Assembly: GCA_011947345.1 (NCBI GenBank)
Contig: JAAVTG010000586.1
Location: 620,001-684,000, forward strand
Length of the DNA stretch: 64,000 bases
From: Phytophthora quininea
Taxonomy: Eukaryota > Oomycota > Peronosporomycetes > Peronosporales > Peronosporaceae
Direction of reading: 5' to 3'
The notes beneath the pieces were generated by a model that had not been told where the DNA came from, searched no databases, and worked only from the letters and a program-made list of their open reading frames with translations. The translations under genes were made by a program, and so were the position numbers. Of the stretch, positions 33,712 through 44,600 are shown piece after piece; position 1 is the stretch's first letter; each line of letters begins with the position of its first letter.

Positions 33712-34140
33712 TTATCTATGAGCTAAGCTCACCGCCAACCCCGCATATCGCTCTAGCTCACTGGGCACTTGTTGCTCATACATATTCAATGCTTCTGACA
33801 ACCGCCAGCCATAGCGCAACGTCTGGTTAAAGGACCTAAGTATACCCAGAGCTACGAACGTATCGATGCTGCTCGACGACATCGTGGTTTCCTCCATCAA
33901 CCGGAGTATTCGATTGAGGATCGAGTCATATTGTTCCACAGACTGCCCGCTTATTGGTGGGTGGCACTGCCAGGGATACCATATCCACCTCCATTGACGA
34001 AGCTTGCGCAAGAACCATGTTTGCTCATCGCTAGTGATGCACGCAATTGTATCCGTACTATGGCCAGCAGTGTCAGAAGCGTTCAATACGTTTCGAGAGG
34101 CCGTCGTTATGCTGTGCTGTGGTGATAGCACCAAGTTCGA
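33712..34140 (-). other. Open frame of unknown nature (gag-like impression)
   Basis: About 140 codons without a stop, no upstream ATG, helical at its end (SALNMYEQ-like, LERYAGLAVSL). It could be a fragment of a retroelement gag or of an unknown protein. Nothing decisive. Confidence 0.2.
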
Positions 34141-34212
34141 CAAAGCAGCGTTTTTGGCAGCTCATATTTCATTTTGCCAACAACTACGAGCATCCAGCGA
34201 TCAAGTCCTACA

Positions 34213-34955
34213 ATGTTTGCACCACGCAACCTGAAGGTCAGAGATCACGTTGAGCTTCACCGAGCCCTGTCAGCGATTGAATCAAACCGTTTGCGGTCCA
34301 TCGCTCGAACCGAAGATTTCTGGCTCCCGGATACTTGGGACGGTGTCCTCATCGACGAGCATCGAAGTCGTGCAGCAGTTCCGGACGATACCACTCGCGA
34401 GCTCACGGTTGATCTTGAGCGACACATCAAGACCTTTTTCCTGAGGCTACTGCGGGGAGTGGGAATTCGTAAAGACAAGATTAGAGCTCAGGGCCAGCTC
34501 GTGCGGCGTGAGTATGCGCCTGTGGGGTCTGGCGAAAGGACTGTGAATGTGAGCTCTCTTCCTGGGTTGGTCCTTATTGCTCTGGAGGACAACACCTTTT
34601 GTACGGCTATGGGTGGAATCACCATGTTGCCATGCAGTCACACCGGAAGCTTATCCGGCTGAACAAGGGTGATCTTGTTCTATTCCGAGGCGACTTCATG
34701 TTTTCACTGGTGGGGTATCAACGCAATCACGTGTGCGTTCACGGGATCCTGGACACTCCGCGCTACGCTCGACCCGTGACTCGTCTTCCTGATTTTGTCG
34801 CGGTGGTGAACGACACTCACCCTACTGGCGAGATGTTCTGCTTCGTTTGGAACTGTCAGTTCAAGAGCAGCGGGGCGGACTCGCTGCGGAAGCACCTGAA
34901 CCGGTACCATGGAATGTTTTTCAACTCCGGCCGCCCGACACTCGACTATCGGTGA
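34213..34955 (+). CDS. Oxygenase/cupin-like protein with a C-terminal C2H2 finger
   Basis: Two frames join into 247 residues if one T is added at the tttt run 34597-34600. The start at 34213 reads MFAPRNLKVRDHVELHR. The core SLPGLVLIALEDNT, YGYGWNHHVAM, LNKGDLVLFRGDFMFSLVG and NHVCVHGILDTPR has the double-stranded beta-helix rhythm of 2-oxoglutarate/Fe(II) oxygenases, with possible metal or substrate residues in the NHH and VHG positions; a clear HxD...H triad was not established. The end (CFVWNCQFKSSGADSLRKHL, then NRYH) has C-x4-C-x12-H-x4-H spacing, a C2H2 finger. Function unknown; possibly a nucleic-acid-directed enzyme. Confidence 0.5.
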
Positions 34956-36167
34956 GCAGAAGAGGTCTACAAACCTTGTTGCTTCTTCTTAGTGTTTCCT
35001 TTAACTTTTCATGCAGCTGTGATGCGTGTAGTACGGAAGCTAGCTTGCAGGATTGTCAATCCCATTAATACATGTTATTTTATTTCTTCACCAGCGCAAA
35101 CTAAGCCAAGTGATATAATTACAGGAGCCATGACTTAAGTCCACCATCAAGACCAGCAAGCGGTGCGAAGAGCACAACGGTGGAGACGGAGACGACCGCC
35201 ACGACCAGCACGCTGCGCTACTGAATCATGTGAAAAATCGCCGCACTACCAGCGATCTTTGCTCTTGAAATACAACTTTCGAACCCCCAGCAATTGTGTT
35301 GAAGGTGTTGTATTGAAGAACCTGCAGGAGTGGACAGGTGTAGCAGCACAAGACAGCGCCTATGAAGAGAAAACGACAGCGAGTGAGTAGAGACCAATGA
35401 CCAGCATCTCCCTTCAAAACGTATGTACACTTAGTAGATCGTCACGGAGCCTCATAGCCCGAAGATGTCCAGCTCAGCGTTGTTCGACGGTGATCGGAGG
35501 TTGAAGCTCCGCTTCATGTAAAGCGCATTTTACCTGCCGTGTTCGCATGCACGGATGCAAGTTGAAGGTGTGCATGAGTGCTCTACAAATGCTGAACCGC
35601 CGTATAACTAGCCCTTCGCCCTACAAATGGTGTCGATAACAGCAATCACGTGAAGGAAGAAGGTCGGGTAGCACGTGTGCGTGCTCGCGGGGAAAGATGG
35701 ATACCCTCCGGTCCAGGCTGATCAAAGTAAGCGCTACATTTCTAAAGTCATGTTTCTCTGTGCTGTCGCGCGTCGATGTGGTATACGGGAGGCAAAGTCG
35801 GGATTTGACCGGTTACGGAGACAAACATTAAGCTGCGACGGAGTGTCAATAGCTCGTGAGAAGCCCATGACGTCCAAGTTTGATACGTGTACTACTTCTA
35901 TTGTATACTACTTCTGATGTGGCGGAGGATGTACGCCCACGTATGTTAGATTTGTCTGTAGCTCAAACGCAAAACGCTAGCACCTCCGCAAAGCTTGTAA
36001 CTAAAACCAAAACGAGGCGGAGCGCTGCGCAAAATGTTTTAAGTGCTCATTATTTTCTGCACAGAGGTATTAATTGATAGACCGAGTTCGGAATAGGGGG
36101 CATTTGGACTCTTCATTACTGTAAAAACCTTCTAGCTAAAGAAGCACACCAGCGTTCACCCGCATTA
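34956..36167. other. 1.2 kb region with no gene recognised
   Basis: Only short overlapping frames and no domain support. AT-rich patches occur near 35070-35120 and 36040-36120. Nothing nameable. Confidence 0.4.
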
Positions 36168-36970
36168 TCATCTGTCCGCGCTGTCGTCACTGGATGAGCC
36201 AGGATTGAAGGAGCTGCTTGAACTGGGGCTGGAACCAGAACCAAACAAGTTAATATCCGCGTATTCCTCTTTCTCAGAGGAACTGTCACTTCTGGTGAGA
36301 TCGACGACGCTGCGCGTTTGCATGATGGGAGCCGTCGTACTTCCTCCCGGACTTCCATCTCCAGGACTTCCCGCTCCATCACTATCACTATTACTGCTGG
36401 ATGAGGCGGGACGACGCACCGGTGGTATACGACCCGAAGGGCCCGTGTAGTAGCCACGCTCACCTCCCACAGGAGCGAATTTCCTCGCATACCGGTGTGG
36501 TGGTGGTGGAGGTCGTTGCGAGGATTGCTGTCGCGCAGCAGCTCGTATCGAAGCCGACGCAGCTCTTCGTCCTCTCCTTGGTGGGGAAAGATTAGCAGCT
36601 TGTCGTGCCAGCAAACCTAAAGGTTCAGGGACGCCACGCCTCGCCCGCAAATCATCTTGGTGTTGGCGAAGTCGTGCTCTTTCTTCCTCCGCTACTTGCA
36701 TCATCGTATAGTTTTGCCTATTCCATCGGGTGATACGAGCGCCCGCGAATGTATCTCCGTGAGCCCTATCCACTTCGACAGAGACGCCTCTGGCCGCGTC
36801 AAGACGGAGACGAGCGTCGCGGAAACGACCGCCGCGACCAACTACTTCGACGTGGTTACCGGGGTGCCATAACCGCTCATCGTAGACCTCGCGAATCCGT
36901 TGCAGCACCGCCTCGAACGCCGCCTCTTCTTCTGCGATGGCCGCTAAGTGAAAATTATTTGTTGAGCTCA
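36168..36970 (-). CDS. Hypothetical Arg/Ser-rich protein
   Basis: Clean frame of 267 residues from the ATG at 36970 (MSSTNNFHLAAIAEEEAAFE). Residues 1-85 are helical and well ordered in appearance (VLQRIREVYDERLWHPGNHV, then GRFRDARLRLDAARGVSVEV). The rest is disordered: Arg/Gln-rich, Pro-rich, then a Ser/Asp/Glu-rich acidic tail (DLTRSDSSSEKEEYADIN). It has no membrane segment or signal peptide. In this repeat-rich setting it may be the first gene of a mobile element, but no partner was found. Unknown. Confidence 0.45.
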
Positions 36971-37335
36971 TAGTAAAAGCCAATCCGTAAGTGAATGTGT
37001 GGATGAAGCGGGGTGTTCTATCAAACCAATGCCGCAGTCAACTTCCCTCCACCGCCAGCCATCAATCCGCGAAATGATCTTCGCAGCAGTCGATAACGTG
37101 TCAAAATCGCCATTGGTCTAGGTCAAACACTTGTTTTTTCAGACCGATTCAAATGAGGACGTCCCAGAGCCACCATGCTTTGAGCTCCGCAAACTCGTCC
37201 GGATCTCGACAGCCCCACTTTCGAGGCCGCTTCTGGAATGGATTCACTGTGCACTCACCCCAGAGCCGACATCATTCCTGAATCTTCCGTCTCCGACTCA
37301 AGTCCAGCAACACCCAGCCACCATCAAGCACCACC

Positions 37336-37600
37336 ATGGCAAATATTGAACTCGTGCTACAACCACATCGCCACGCTGGCCGAGTCCGTGAAGTAAGGCG
37401 TCGAGTCCATTCCCGGCGTGATTCCATCTACCAGGTGCAGGAGACGCTGCCCGAGGACCTGCTGACGACCATCCACGCCGCGCCCAAGAAGGACTACCCG
37501 ATCGCCATGGCGGACACGCTGAGGGGCGGACGGCATTTTGTTCAACCTCCCGACGCGCTTCGAGTCGCTGCCGTCGCAGATGAGGTTGTTTGACCGACCT
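37336..37600 (+). pseudogene. WrbA-type NAD(P)H:quinone oxidoreductase fragment
   Basis: WrbA flavodoxin-like enzymes reduce quinones by two electrons. The fragment keeps the ATG and a C/A-rich leader but has lost the FMN phosphate loop. It then reads HIATLAESVK, a stop, GVESIPGV, and in other frames YQVQETLPEDLL, HAAPKKDYPIA and ADGILFNLPTRFESLPSQM, a run that is characteristic of the family. Similarity ends where the third beta strand should continue. Missing 3' half, one stop and two shifts make it a pseudogene. Confidence 0.7.
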
Positions 37601-37789
37601 TCTCCGTGAAGTGCGTCCCATCTTCCAAGAATGCAGCGCGACCGCTCTCGGACATTGCCATCGCAAGTCCAGCACATTGGGCTTCGGGTTACAGCCAACA
37701 ACCGCGCATGCTCGCGGGTATTCTCTTGCTCGGACTGGTTGTTCGGCGTGCCGAGACTACCCGATGGCGACATCGACGCTGGGCGATCA

Positions 37790-38790
37790 GGGGCGCGTGC
37801 TGCTTGGCTGCGATTTTGTCAGAGAGCGCTGCATCATTTGTGTCAAAGCGATGAGGATGGGGACCGAGTCTCGCCAGAACGTGTTGTACGTCTGCGAGGC
37901 GCGCTCGCGGTAGTACGAGGCCCGCTCCGACGATGAGAGCGGCAGCACGCTCTGGAACGCCGTCATCGCCAAGAAGACCGAGGCGATGTACACCATACCG
38001 ACGTCCGAGTTCAGTCCCGAGTACGAGTCGTAGCCGGCGTCAATGGACACGATGCCGAAGAGCAGTGTCAGGAACACGGCCATGACCAAGTTGTACGTCA
38101 GCGTGCCCCAGAACATCATGAAGAAGCGGCCCACCACGAACAGCATCTGCGTCAGAGAGGTAACAACACGCTTCTTGGCGAAATCTATCTCGGGAGGTTG
38201 CGCGACGGCACCGTCACACCCTCTTTGGCCATATCGGCATCCAGCACCTGGCGGTACGAGCTCTTGTAGAAGTAGTCTGAGCGGCGCCACTGTTCACGAC
38301 AGCACCGATGCAATCGAGCATTCAAGCGGCGGGGTTGTAGCCCTTCGGCAGCGGCGCCACATCACGCTTGAGCAGCAGCAAACTGTCGAACAGGTAAAAA
38401 AACTCCGACGACTGCTGGCGGATCGTGCAAATAATTATACGACCGGAATCGGCCACTTTCCGGATGCCGTCCATGATCAGCTTAGCCAAGCGAGCATCCA
38501 ACCCACTCGTCGCTGAGCTGCCAGCTCCACACCGATCGTCAGACGCTGCATCTGCTTCACGGAGCTGCCGCGGATGATCTCGTCGGCGATATCCTCCAGA
38601 CCGAGCAGCTCAATGAACTCGTCAACCGAGTCGTACTTCTTGGAGCCGGGGATCGACGCATCCTGACCGAGGAACGAGCTGAAGGCCAACGCCTCGCGAA
38701 TGGTAGCAGCCTCTTAGTGCACGTCCAGCTGCTCACAGTAGCCCGCGCATCAACGGATGACCAGGTCGTTGGCCGCGTAGACACGGAGAT
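37790..38790 (-). pseudogene. PDR-type (ABCG) ABC transporter pseudogene
   Basis: Full PDR transporters pump drugs and lipids. From 38790 downward the minus strand reads YAANDLVIR, CEQLDVH, a stop, EAATIREALAFSSFLGQDAS, DEFIELLGLEDIADEIIRGSS and KQMQRLTIGVELAAQ, the ABC signature region of the second nucleotide-binding domain. It then breaks into other frames. From about 38200 to 37820 follows a membrane part (TSLTQMLFVVGRFFMMFWGT, then NLVMAVFLTLLFGIVSIDAG, FQSVLPLSSSERASYYRER). Walker A, Walker B and most membrane spans are missing, and several stops occur. Confidence 0.75.
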
Positions 38791-38885
38791 GGAGTGGATT
38801 GTGTACGGTGTCATCTACACGGCGGCGATGTACGTTGTGTTCATGTTCCTGTCGTACTTGTCACTGGGTTACTTACCCGAAACAA
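38785..38885 (+). pseudogene. PDR transporter fragment in opposite orientation
   Basis: The plus strand encodes EWIVYGVIYTAAMYVVFMFL followed by SYLSLGYL, like the last membrane span and linker of a PDR half. It lies back-to-back with the nucleotide-binding fragment on the other strand, so the transporter was cut and partly inverted before decay. Confidence 0.5.
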
Positions 38886-38968
38886 CTTACACAAAACGAA
38901 AAATATATAATTCTCTTGAATATGTATGCGCCGCAGTCGGCTTTTGTATCAAAACTTCTGCGTTATCT

Positions 38969-38985
38969 TCTGCGTTTGGCGCAGA
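38969..38985. repeat. Palindrome containing the Crypton flank motif
   Basis: tctgcgtttggcgcaga is a near-perfect palindrome followed by caaaa. The right half cgcagacaaaa matches the motifs at 39076 and 41565. Confidence 0.6.
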
Positions 38986-39063
38986 CAAAATCACAAGTCG
39001 GCTGGTGGCTTTCCGATACAACTGCTGCTATTCCCGGCGACTGCCCGGCCTCTTTGTGAATTT

Positions 39064-39082
39064 GTCTGCGTCTGACGCAGAC
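39064..39082. repeat. Palindrome at the left Crypton edge
   Basis: gtctgcgtctgacgcagac has perfect 7-bp arms. Its right arm plus the next bases form the 11-bp acgcagacaaa (39075-39085), repeated directly at 41564-41574 beyond the start of the recombinase gene. Confidence 0.75.
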
Positions 39083-41574
39083 AAAAACTACCGCCACCTA
39101 CACAAGTCAACACCATACTTGTTAGCGTGTTGTAGTCCACGACGAGTGTTGCTGACAAGAAGACGAAGGTAGGAGGTAAATCAAAGCACTCAATGATTAG
39201 CAACTGTTTGCAGGCGTGGCATGCCGCTAGCTACACCTACACTAACGCTTGTTTGGCGACGATTGCGTCGTATTTCTTGCAGGGCTGTAGACCATTTGAG
39301 CAGACTCGTGCGGCGCTCTCGATGTTTGGCCGTAACAGCACTGATAGGAAGTTGAAGCAGGGCTATCATCAGCATATTGCGAGCCTCGGTGATGGTAGGC
39401 CGCTCGATCCAGCTAGTCTTCGCGATTTTGCATTGGATTTCCATCATCATGCAGCGATAATGGGACAATTGCTTGCGCTTTTTGCTGTTAGATAGATCTT
39501 GCCATTGTAAAAATCGGTACGGACCAAAGCGCTGATTCGGGTCTCCGCAGCACCAGTGCTCCCAAGCGCACTCCAAGGTCATGATTGGGATCTCGAAGTC
39601 GGCTGGCACGCGAGTAAGACGCGAATTGTTCAGATTCAGACTCGTGACTAAGGACGCATTAGGATCAGCATTTTGCCGATCATTGGAGTGGTCGGGTTGT
39701 TGTTGTTCCTGGTGATTGACATGTTCTTGCGGCAACGAGACTCCTTGAACGTGCTGTATCAGCGCGGTGATCCCAGCGTTACGAAGTGCGCGGGATATAC
39801 TAGCATCCAGCGTTGCAGGCGAAATTGAGCCGTGATAAGCCGCCAGGTCTGTTTGCATCAAGGCAACAACAGTAGGGGCCAATGCATTCACTGAAATTGT
39901 CAATTTTTCTAATTGATCAGCTTGATGCTGCAGCGCCACCAACAAATGTACATGTGGAGGAACACCCGTGGGTCTAATACGATCGGTCGGTGTAGCAATT
40001 CGACATTTTACCCGGGCTTTCAACCGATTTACAAGTCTCGTGTTTCCGAACAATTCATTTTGATACAGTGAGTGCTTGCCAGGAAGTGTTGCAGTAAGAA
40101 AATTGTGATGATACACCAGCGATGCAAGAAAAACTCCCGGCAGGAATCAAATGACTCGGCATCTTTGGAAAACACAATTCAATACCTCGACGTATTTCAT
40201 CGTCGCAATCCTCGAAAAAGGAGGTAAACTAGCAAAGCCGGCTTGCCCAAATGGTAAGCCCGCTGCATACCGACCCACAATTCTATCTCCAGCGGCTTCG
40301 TAGCGAATATATGTATTTTGTACTCCAGGAAGCGTCCATCCCGCTCGGATACAAATCGCAGCAGCGGATGGACCGCCGTCTGAGCATGAGGAAACGTATG
40401 TAGCAGAACCTTTGCGAGCTGAATGGGTCCCAATCTCGTCAGGCCTTAAGCCTTCACTCTCTAGCAAAACTTTCACGTCTCGTTCAACCATGATACGCTT
40501 TAATATCTTGGAAAATCGATTGTATTGGTTTTGACCAGGGAACAGCAACGAGTTTGACAAACCACATACCGCTGCGTACACTGCTAGCGACAGCACAGGG
40601 CAAATTTCCGGCATGAACGGATTGGCATATACATGCCGAGCGTCTCGAGGTCGCGTCCCTTCCTGATCATTTTTCATGTGACCGAATACAATAGCAATAG
40701 CGTCACCATCCCACCTCATGTGGCCAGCGTGAATTCCAACAGTACTGCCAGCTCGACACATTAAATTCCAGCTAATAAGTAGGAAAGTATGAGCGAATGT
40801 ATACTCGTCGGTATGACGCTTCATCATTGCCAAGCACAACAATCTCAACACGGAAAATGACAACGGCTCCTTTCCTTCGGTAAGTTTCTGACCAGATGCG
40901 TGACTTCGACGAGCTACGGTGCGTTTCAAGCCTTTGAAGAACAGTGTTAAGTCAGCAGCAAAATCTTCGGGCATTGTGCGTCCATAGCCACGATATAAGT
41001 GAAATAGACTTGATCGCAAAGAATCGTACACTGACATTCCAGGTTTTCCACCTTTCTGGTTTCTCAACGACACGAGAAGTTGTTCAAAGTCCTCAGCACG
41101 ATGCAAATCGTATGTAATGGGCGGTAGCAATGGGTTGCCAGTGATGATACGATAAATGCTGTCGCTTGACAGGGACACCACGTTTCCGTCGTTTTGCAGG
41201 TTACTAGTTGGCACCAAAGCAAGAAATGCATCGCTATGCACATTTCGTTTGTTTTGATACAGCCACGACAAGTAGCGGCTGATTCCTCGCCAGTACATGT
41301 CCACTGTCTTTGCTACGATAAAATTGTTTTTCACTTCGTGCATTTGATCATCAAGGTCGTCGCCAACGTGGTCACCGTCGTTCCAGGGTACTTCGTCGCC
41401 GCTGTCGTCATTCATTTCGCCATCATCTTGCTGCTCACCGTCGGAGCCGGGTACCAGGTCGCCGTGAACAGCACCGCTACAAGCAATGGGTGGCGCTTCT
41501 TCTGTTTGATCTTCAAAAGTCATCGACCGTCAAAGTCCACTCAATTAAGTACGAGCAGAACAAACGCAGACAAA
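39075..41574 (-). mobile_element. Crypton element (tyrosine-recombinase DNA transposon)
   Basis: The recombinase gene at 39190-41523 is bracketed by direct repeats acgcagacaaa at 39075-39085 and 41564-41574. Cryptons insert by tyrosine-recombinase exchange between short identical sites and leave such direct repeats rather than target duplications plus terminal inverted repeats. The repeats lie 40 bp and about 105 bp from the coding ends, so I take them as the element edges; this is inference. Confidence 0.6.
39190..41523 (-). CDS. Crypton tyrosine recombinase, one internal stop
   Basis: Integrates and excises the element by Tyr-mediated strand exchange. One frame of 778 codons runs from the ATG at 41523 (MTFEDQTEEAPPIA) with a single TGA at 40149-40147 (RCRVI, stop, FLPGVFLASLVYHHNFL); CGA to TGA would explain it. 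Catalytic residues seen: Arg in NLMCRAGSTVGIHAGHMRWD, HxxR in IGTHSARKGSAT, and Tyr in GVQNTYIRYEAAGDRIVGRY. The second part (CAWEHWCCGDPNQRFGPYRF) is a conserved C-terminal domain of oomycete Cryptons that probably binds DNA. The N-terminus is acidic. The copy looks young: no frame shift and only one stop. Confidence 0.85.
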
Positions 41575-41639
41575 TTCTCGCTACATATAAATAATAACTG
41601 GAGATATTGATACACGCACACGCTGAACTTGAAAGCGCT

Positions 41640-44600
41640 GTCGCGATTACCATCTTGCCGTTGGACCTGGTTGTTGGTGTTTAGCACGCCTGCTTGCGCC
41701 GCTTAAAACCTTCTCAGTCAGATTTTGTTTTACCATTTGCGCATTCAGCTTCCACTTGCACCGAACGAACGCGGTTATGAATTTCGTAGTCGTGCAATAG
41801 TTTCACAGCTGAGGCATTCGAGACGAGCCTCTTCGTCGATTGCAGCTTGTGGGGGTTGAGCCCAAGCAATTATATCGCTCGTCAGTGAAGAGAGTGCAGC
41901 AAAAGCAGCTCTGCTTGTTACACGTGACACCAATAGGTAGGGCTGTTCCTTCTTGTTCGCGAAAGAGTTGCTAGACCGCCACTCTGTTACCACCATGCTA
42001 TTCAAAGTCTCCCCTGCACCTTGTACACAGTGGAAGACACAGCGCACACTAGCGGGAACTGCTGAATCCGAGTGGACAGGAAACGCGGTACACCGCCTAC
42101 AACCCCAGCAAGGATGATATTGCACGCGCTGTAGCCTTCGCTGTCGAAGAACAGGGGAATATGTTTCGATCAACACTACCTAACATTGGGCTGGCGCCCG
42201 GACCGCGATCAAGTCGAACAAGCACTGCAGGAGGGGGCAAACTGGGAACTTTCACCGTCATGTCCGCAACACTGTCATGAACTAATCGAAATGTCGTGCC
42301 AGGTTGAAAGCAAATAGCTTCTAAACGACCAAGAGTCCCGTTCGCTACCATTTTTGCTGGTCGAATGTTTTGCGTGATTTGTATGGGCATGCCCACGATC
42401 AAGTTCAGGTACGGAGCCATACGACCAAATTTTGAGTCCGGAAGCGCCATAATGTCTCGCACTTCGGCCGTGCGGAGCCCAGATAGCTTGCCCTTGAGTT
42501 TGCTACAACACGAACTGGATACCCACCTTTCGGTAGTATCTTCGCTGCTGTTGAAATGTATAGGTTGTTGATTGACGTTCTTGTTGAGTTGTCTGGAGTC
42601 ACGAAAGTGTCATAAATTTGTTGAGTAGCTACTTCCTGCATAGCATCCTCAGATTTCAGGACCCGCGAATTAATTATCTGTACAAATTCAGGAGTCCAGA
42701 CTCCGAGGCGCGCCTGCTGGCACCCGCGACCCTATTCTGGGTCCTCCTTAAATCGAACAGAGTCTTTCAAAATCACGACATCCTTAAATTCGCACCAAAG
42801 CTGGTAGCCGGCGAGCTCGTCTGTAGACATATTTGCCTTCGTGGAAGGGTTTTTATACAGTGGTTCTCCCCACCGGAGGCAACTGCAAAAAGTCTCCAAC
42901 TAGAACGACGTGAACACCCCCAAACGGAACATCAAAAACTCTCTTCGCAATGCGTAGGCGCTTGTCAAGTTGCGAAAGCTGGAACTTCTTCATCATAGAA
43001 ACCTCATCGATGATAATCAGATCGAGATTTGCGATTGCATCGCTTGCGCCCTTCTTTCGAATTTGCAATAGAAACCCTGCTAGAGTTCCTAATGAGTGTT
43101 GCCGCTTTGCCAGTCAGCGCCGTCTTAACAACACACTCGGCACGACCCCAGCTTTTGCAAAGTGCCTGAACTGACTTTACAATTCGACTCTTTCCTGTGC
43201 CTCCTTCACCCCCAGGAACATAAGAAGTTGGCTGTCACGCAGTGCCGAAATTAGTGTCTCGCCTGAATCATACGACTCCTCCGCAAGTCTCCATCTCATC
43301 AATAAAGCCTTTCCTATCACTTGAAAAGCCCAGTGTTGTCTCTCGTTGAGGGTGAATGCTGCGGAAGTATCTGAAACACTAGCAAAGTTCTTTACCACCT
43401 TAGGAGCATGCGATATAGCTGTCGAAGGCTGCCAGGCCATGCTAGACCCAAGTAGAGAGCTATCCAGGAGCTCCACCACCTCTGTACAGTGGTCTGGCAT
43501 TGTTGTTGGGGCAAGGCTCAAAGTCAATGCATTGTCAGTGTCAGCATCTTTTACCCACTTCCTCATAGAATGGATGGGCGGTAGTTCTGAAGTTGGCCAT
43601 GCAGCAACCGGCCCCTGAGGCAATTTTTCAGCAACGCCCCGTAACATTTCTCGACCCTAAAAAGGTCCATCATGTATGCAATTTTCCTGTCAGGGTTTGG
43701 TGACGTTGGGCAAGCAGCCGGATGCACTGACGAGCTCTCTAAGATGGCGTCAGGATCACCTTCTAGCTTTCACATCTGGAGTAGCCCTCTATTGTCCTCA
43801 TCCTCTTCTAGCATGTCGACATCATCTAGATCGTCGGCAACAAACAGATCATCGTTATCGTCATTTGAGTCATCGTCAGAATCGACATCAAATGCACCCT
43901 GTTCAGCCGCAGCTGCTGCTTCTCTTCGTAGTTTTGCCCTCTCGAACCCGCTATAATAATCGGCCATGTTGTCTAAAATGGTTTGAGCAAATTCACTACA
44001 CTGAGGTCTCCACTGCTCATAGGTATCGATCTACCTTTGTTCATCTAAGTCATCTGCACAACCAATGAGACCGTCCAGGCCACGAAATGGCTTAAAGAGT
44101 ACCAAGGCAAGTACCGCATACTTGCATTTCTTTTCTGTTGATGCTTCCCCTACCGTGTTGGGCATCCGAAAGTTTTGTACGACAGGGACAACCTTTTTGT
44201 ATCGCTTCCCTAAACAGTGTGTTTTGCTTAGAGGGTGGCCGCAAGCAAAGCTTAGCCTACTACTCGAGGCTTGCTCGTACTTTTTCTGAAGTACCACATA
44301 GAAAACTCGTACAGGTTCACCTCCTCAAGCTTCTTGGGTCGAAAAATGTAGTCGTCAAGATATGATACTGCATGAAAATTTGTTTTTGTGCGTCATCAGC
44401 ATCATTGACAAGGTTGCAGGAATACTCATCTGATCTCATTAGCTGTCGAATCACATCTCCAAGAGGCAATATCGTACACTTTGCGCTCGAGTAGCAGCAC
44501 GATCCACGGTAAAGGTAGAGAGCTGCCAGAGGTCCTGCTATTTCCTGGCGGTTGGTCAAATTATAAATTAGCGCAGCGACGCGCTTTTGAGCCACAATGT

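Noticed and set aside
41683..41700. Helitron 3' terminus (ctaa with hairpin)
   Set aside because: The hairpin is only about three base pairs and the insertion dinucleotide is not as expected; too weak to call.
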